The notes beneath the pieces were generated by a model. It worked only from the letters and a program-made list of their open reading frames with translations. It had not been told where the DNA came from and searched no databases. From an uncultured Flavobacteriales bacterium (lineage in GTDB: Bacteria; Bacteroidota; Bacteroidia; Flavobacteriales; Crocinitomicaceae), in NCBI GenBank assembly GCA_946478775.1, contig CAMLDR010000247.1, positions 1 to 5,312 on the forward strand: a DNA stretch of 5,312 nt. The letters are read 5' to 3'. Below, one piece after another: positions 4,334 to 5,312 of the stretch (its first letter is position 1; every line of letters starts with the position of its first letter). The translations under genes were made by a program, and so were the position numbers.

Positions 4334-5312
4334 ATGTTTGAAGTAAAAGAAGTCAAAGATCTAAATCTGGCTGAAAACCCCGTTATTTCTCAAATGAGTA
4401 TGTATAACCACGAGCAATTGTTATTCTGTAACGATACTGCGACTGGTCTGAAAGCAATTATTGCTGTACATAACACCGTTCTAGGGCCTGCTTTGGGAGG
4501 AACCCGTATGTGGATGTACAACAATGAAATGGAGGCTTTGAATGATGTATTGCGTCTTTCAAGAGGAATGACTTACAAGAATTCGATTTCCGGATTGAAC
4601 CTGGGAGGTGGAAAAGCAGTGATCATCGGCGATTCTCGTTCTATGAAGTCGGAAGCTTTGTTCCGTCGTTTCGGGAAATTTGTGAACTCATTGGCTGGAA
4701 AGTACATTACTGCAGAAGATGTGGGTATTTCTCCGGTTGATATGGTTTGGGTTTCTATGGAAACAAATCACGTAGTTGGTTTACCCGGAAAAAGCGGTGA
4801 TCCTTCTCCTGTAACTGCTTATGGAGTTTACATGGGAATGAAGGCCTGCGCAAACCAGCAATTCGGTTCTGATTCACTGGCTGGTAAAAAAGTAGCTGTT
4901 CAGGGAGTTGGACACGTGGGTGAATACTTAGTGAAGCACCTGGTTTCTGAGGGAGCTGAAGTAACGATCACGGATATTCACCAGGAGACTTTGAAAAGAG
5001 TATCTGACCAATACGGAGTAAAAGTGGTTGGTTTAGACGAGATTTACGATGTGCCGATGGATATTTATGCACCTTGTGCTTTAGGAGCAACTATCAATGA
5101 CGATACCATTAATCGTCTGAAGTGTTCCATCATTGCCGGAGCCGCAAACAATCAATTGGCGAATGAAAATATTCACGGTCAGCTGGTAAAAGACAAAGGG
5201 ATCATTTACGCTCCTGATTTTGCTTTGAACGCGGGTGGCGTCATCAATTGTTATTCGGAAGTAGCAGGCTTAACTGCACAATGGTCCATGGCTAAAGCGG
5301 AAGAGATCTACA
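4334..5312 (+). CDS. Leucine dehydrogenase family protein (Glu/Leu/Phe/Val dehydrogenase), 3' end outside window
   Basis: The enzyme reversibly deaminates a branched-chain amino acid to its 2-oxo acid with NAD+, in the cytosol, feeding branched-chain amino-acid breakdown and iso-fatty-acid primers. 326 residues are present; known leucine dehydrogenases are about 365, so roughly 40 C-terminal residues are missing. GGTRMW (55-60) is the substrate-side glycine motif. Lys82 (MTYKNS) and Lys94 (GGGKAV) match the paired active-site lysines Lys68 and Lys80 of Bacillus leucine dehydrogenase, and Asp129 (TAEDVG) matches its catalytic Asp115; the spacing is the same in both. GDPSPVTAYGV (155-165) leads into the Rossmann domain, with GVGHVG at 191-196 and Asp214 (ITDI) at the NAD ribose position. 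APCALGATIN, AGAANNQL and APDFALNAGG are family motifs. Leucine is the likeliest substrate, but valine or phenylalanine cannot be excluded. An in-frame TAA at 4322 fixes the start; the region before the ATG is A-rich with no Shine-Dalgarno. Symbols used elsewhere are ldh, bcd and yqiT. Confidence 0.93.
   Translation, partial: MFEVKEVKDLNLAENPVISQMSMYNHEQLLFCNDTATGLKAIIAVHNTVLGPALGGTRMWMYNNEMEALNDVLRLSRGMTYKNSISGLNLGGGKAVIIGDSRSMKSEALFRRFGKFVNSLAGKYITAEDVGISPVDMVWVSMETNHVVGLPGKSGDPSPVTAYGVYMGMKACANQQFGSDSLAGKKVAVQGVGHVGEYLVKHLVSEGAEVTITDIHQETLKRVSDQYGVKVVGLDEIYDVPMDIYAPCALGATINDDTINRLKCSIIAGAANNQLANENIHGQLVKDKGIIYAPDFALNAGGVINCYSEVAGLTAQWSMAKAEEIY

Noticed and set aside
1..5312. A new multi-gene defence, mobile or biosynthetic system
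   Set aside because: The genes face in alternating directions, have unrelated housekeeping-type functions, and show no integrase, transposase, toxin, nuclease or terminal repeats. Nothing supports a joint system.

Overview
The window looks like ordinary chromosome of a member of the Bacteroidota, most likely Flavobacteriales. Several signs point the same way. Sequences matching the Bacteroidota -7 promoter box TAnnTTTG lie upstream of most genes, and no start codon has a Shine-Dalgarno site. The MnmA carries an extra segment that I recall from Bacteroidota homologues. A secreted protein with a carboxypeptidase-regulatory-like domain and a leucine dehydrogenase also fit this group. The genus cannot be fixed from the sequence alone; a Fluviicola-like (Crocinitomicaceae) origin is only a guess.

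Layout. Positions 2-214 (+) hold the last 70 codons of an unrecognised Lys/Glu-rich protein. Its end overlaps by 14 bp the end of the convergent mnmA (201-1379, -), which encodes the tRNA 2-thiouridylase. A 310-bp divergent intergenic region (1380-1689) follows. It contains the likely mnmA promoter, a 10-bp direct repeat around a 12-bp palindrome, and a striking symmetric array of four GTTCAA followed by four TTGAAC hexamers, the second half being an exact 8-bp tandem repeat. Next is a secreted hypothetical protein (1690-2418, +). It converges on a large ABC exporter gene (2464-4239, -), with a weak hairpin in the 45-bp gap. The exporter is divergent from a leucine-dehydrogenase-family gene (4334 onward, +), which runs off the window after 326 codons. 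The 94-bp region between these two holds -7 boxes on both strands, placed so that the two transcripts would overlap at their 5' ends, and a hairpin-forming inverted repeat.

The genes do not form one pathway. They are a tRNA modification enzyme, a secreted or periplasmic protein of unknown role, a membrane exporter half and an amino-acid catabolic enzyme, each apparently transcribed on its own. I see no phage, insertion sequence, CRISPR, defence or secondary-metabolite system. The points most worth a second look are the symmetric hexamer array, the overlapping divergent promoters with their hairpin, the Asp in place of the catalytic Glu in the exporter ATPase, and the unrecognised helical region of the secreted protein.
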